Shown here: positions 14,074-15,318 of the stretch, piece by piece
Layout: each line of letters begins with the position of its first letter
Numbering within the stretch: the stretch's first letter is position 1
Assembly: GCA_016933985.1 (NCBI GenBank)
Contig: JAFGTU010000362.1
Span: 1 to 15,318 of the forward strand
Length of the DNA: 15,318 nucleotides
Source of the DNA: Sedimentisphaerales bacterium
Lineage (GTDB): Bacteria; Planctomycetota; Phycisphaerae; Sedimentisphaerales; Anaerobacaceae
Reading direction: 5' to 3'
Made by a program: the position numbers and the translations under genes
The notes under the pieces: generated by a model
What the model was told of the DNA's origin: nothing
The model's input: the letters and a program-made list of their open reading frames with translations, nothing else
Database searches by the model: none

Positions 14074-14150
14074 GGCCGGCACGGCGTTTGCTTGCCCATC
14101 CGGGCACGCAGACCCCGCATCGCGGGGCCGCGAGCAAACTCCGGCTGGCC
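14074..14150 (+). ncRNA. Candidate structured RNA or DNA element with a three-way junction
   Basis: GTTTGCT (14086-14092) pairs with AGCAAAC (14133-14139). Inside, with no unpaired linker, one arm is TGCCC/GGGCA around ATCC (14093-14106), and the other is CGC/GCG, an AGA/CC internal loop, then CCCCGC/GCGGGG around ATC (14107-14132). Outside, GGCCGG (14074-14079) can pair with CTGGCC (14145-14150) with one G-U pair, which favours the plus strand if it is RNA. No promoter or terminator is evident, so transcription is unproven; it could equally act as folded DNA. Confidence 0.35.
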
Positions 14151-14355
14151 GGGGTACTGCAATTTGTTACCGAGTGATTCAAGTCTATTTTCTTGACACC
14201 AGCCACAGTTGCATCTGATCAAAGGAAAGTGGTTCGCCTTCACTCCGATCATGTAGCGGCGCCATATTAACCGCAGCCATGAAACTCGCAGGCGTCGCCC
14301 GGCGAGGATCACAAACCATTTATGCTTAATTGTCAGCCAGAAGTAATTCGTATAA

Positions 14356-15186
14356 CTAACCGGAGCGGGATAGGGATATCGGCTCTAAGGAATAACTGGA
14401 ACATTTCGTGCAGCGAGTCGGACGGGTATCGTAAGTGGCGCCGCAGGTCGGGCAGTGCCAGGCCGGACGATGCGGGCTGGCCAAGGCCGCGATGGCTCGG
14501 CGGGCGGCGGTGTTCCTTCGCTTTGAATCAGCACCGCGCTTGCGGGCGAGGGCGACAATCTCCGGCCTCCGGTGACAATTGCGGCTCATGTTGCGGCGGA
14601 GATCCGAGATAATCAGATTGGCGGGCCGGTCGTCCATGGTATTGCCGTTGGCGTGGACCACGAACATGCCGTCCGGCACGGGTCCGTTCCGCTTCTGCCA
14701 TAGGTATCTGGCGTAAGGTATCCACCTGCGAGTCTGCGGGCCGTCGTCCCGGACCTTGATCCATCGACGGCGATTGCCCTTGACCTTCGGGCCGTGCTTG
14801 AGGCGGACACTTCGAGAAGGCTTATCGTGTCTCGCTTTGATCGTGCCGACAGGTCTCCATCTCCTTACCGCTGCGCCGCGAAAACAGCCCTTTTTGAACT
14901 CAGTGGCCGGAGACAAGTGGATGCCCTTTTTGCCCTTATCCCAGGGTACGTGGCCCTTCTGCCAGCCGCTTGACTTACCGGCACGCACTCTTCGTTGCTT
15001 AACGATCCACCGATACTCGTCTGCGGACATCTGCGACAATATCGCGGCGCGAAGGATATTGTAGTTGCAACGGTATTGTCTGCAAAGGGCCTTGAAAGAG
15101 ACCTTGCCGGTTCGATACGCATCGGCTATCGAAGCGGCGGAATGCATTACTTTTTCTTTGTTGCCTTTGTACATATTATGCGGCAT
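14356..15186 (-). CDS. Phage-type HNH endonuclease-like protein with C-terminal zinc ribbon
   Basis: This protein has up to 276 residues and is very basic. An N-terminal helix-turn-helix-like segment (17-55) is followed by 'GHVPWDKGKKGIHLSPATEFKKG' style motifs (78-100) common in phage HNH proteins. Next comes an HNH core, RYLWQKRNGPVPDGMFVVHANGNTMDDRPANL (160-191), with H178, N182 or D185, and N190. The histidine usually found in the preceding 'HR' is Y158, and the doubled histidine has become V177-H178, so nuclease activity is uncertain. The end carries a zinc ribbon, C245, C248, C259 and C262. The ATG at 15186 overlaps the upstream gene by 11 bases; ATG codons at 15174 and 15147 are alternatives. 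Such proteins are free-standing phage or homing-type nucleases. Confidence 0.75.
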   Translation of the reverse strand: MPHNMYKGNKEKVMHSAASIADAYRTGKVSFKALCRQYRCNYNILRAAILSQMSADEYRWIVKQRRVRAGKSSGWQKGHVPWDKGKKGIHLSPATEFKKGCFRGAAVRRWRPVGTIKARHDKPSRSVRLKHGPKVKGNRRRWIKVRDDGPQTRRWIPYARYLWQKRNGPVPDGMFVVHANGNTMDDRPANLIISDLRRNMSRNCHRRPEIVALARKRGADSKRRNTAARRAIAALASPHRPAWHCPTCGATYDTRPTRCTKCSSYSLEPISLSRSG

Positions 15187-15318
15187 TCAAAACGAGGATG
15201 CCCGTCTCCTTGTCGTAACTATCCTTGGCTAAGCCCGCCGGGGCGGCGGGCGGGATGTGGATATGCAGTTCGATCTCTTCCGGCGAGCCTTCGTGGATAT
15301 TGCCGGCGTCGCTGTAAC
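15176..15318 (-). CDS. C-terminal end of an unrecognised gene, cut by the window edge
   Basis: An open frame enters from the right edge and ends with TAA at 15176-15178, giving 46 residues, beginning YSDAGNIHEGSPEEIELHIH and ending DKETGILVLNAA. Its composition, with alternating hydrophobic residues and no rare-codon clusters, looks coding, and its stop overlaps the HNH gene's ATG by 11 bases, as in compact phage operons. I cannot assign a family from this fragment. Confidence 0.55.
   Translation of the reverse strand, partial: YSDAGNIHEGSPEEIELHIHIPPAAPAGLAKDSYDKETGILVLNAA

Larger units (their letters stand above)
13530..14355. other. 826-base region with no convincing gene but several structured elements
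   Basis: Open frames here are short, lack ribosome binding sites, and give low-complexity or unfamiliar products. One minus-strand frame (14043-14312, GTG start) contains a CNCGWC motif but is weak otherwise. The region holds a hairpin at 13561-13586, a G-quadruplex motif at 13654-13676, a triplicated octamer at 13893-13934 and a complex fold at 14074-14150. It separates the ABC operon from phage-like DNA and may contain a junction. Confidence 0.5.

Noticed and set aside
14086..14139. The three-way-junction element as a tRNA
   Set aside because: It lacks a T-loop sequence (GGTTCRA), an anticodon arm with a seven-base loop, and a proper acceptor stem.
14086..14139. The same element as an integron attC site
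   Set aside because: The outer arms GTTTGCT/AGCAAAC run in the wrong order; attC begins RYYYAAC and ends GTTRRRY. No integrase or cassette array is present.
14043..14312. A minus-strand 89-residue frame with a CNCGWC motif
   Set aside because: It starts with GTG without a ribosome binding site and runs through the strongly structured element; it could be a gene remnant, but support is too thin for a feature.
14074..15186. HNH gene plus structured RNA as an IscB/omega-RNA (HEARO) system
   Set aside because: The protein has no RuvC domain, and the structured element lies downstream of the gene, whereas omega-RNA lies upstream of iscB.

Overview
The window looks like chromosomal DNA of a Gram-negative environmental bacterium, most plausibly a planctomycete of the Phycisphaerae type. 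The grounds are inference: a secreted C39-type protease fused to tetratricopeptide-like repeats, a LolA-like secreted protein beside it, a bacterial serpin, a YtrA-type GntR/ABC cassette with an unrecognised large membrane protein, and many orphan membrane proteins. There are no rRNA or tRNA genes and no CRISPR array.

Layout. 1-197: non-coding, with a hairpin and short dispersed-type repeats. 198-1893: a divergent pair, an endonuclease III-like HhH glycosylase (minus) and a CPBP membrane protease (plus). 2102-2647: a DUF2617-like protein with its own near-consensus promoter. 2830-6723 (minus): two exported proteins, a large repeat/C39 protease with a cysteine-rich tail and, downstream, a LolA-like protein. 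7078-8067 (minus): a two-TM, coiled-coil, TPR-like protein, transcribed divergently from a serpin (8205-9503) out of interleaved sigma70-type promoters. 9723-13529 (plus): a tightly packed four-gene operon of GntR regulator, ABC ATPase, ABC-2-type permease and a large membrane protein ending in a zinc ribbon. Two overlapping palindromes cover its promoter, which points to autorepression. 13530-14355: about 0.8 kb without a convincing gene but rich in structure: a G-quadruplex motif, a triplicated octamer and a near-perfect three-way-junction fold. 14356-15318 (minus): phage-like DNA, an HNH endonuclease-like protein with a zinc ribbon, overlapping the end of an unrecognised partial gene.

How the genes may work together. 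Most products act in or outside the inner membrane. The GntR/ABC operon resembles Bacillus-type ytr modules that respond to envelope stress; the fourth gene is the unexplained part. The serpin would inhibit extracellular or periplasmic proteases. The least explained gene is the C39 fusion: behind its protease domain lie two Gly-Gly pairs, and the second immediately precedes a 104-residue tail with 13 cysteines, so the protein could release its own cysteine-rich peptide. That is a hypothesis from sequence only.
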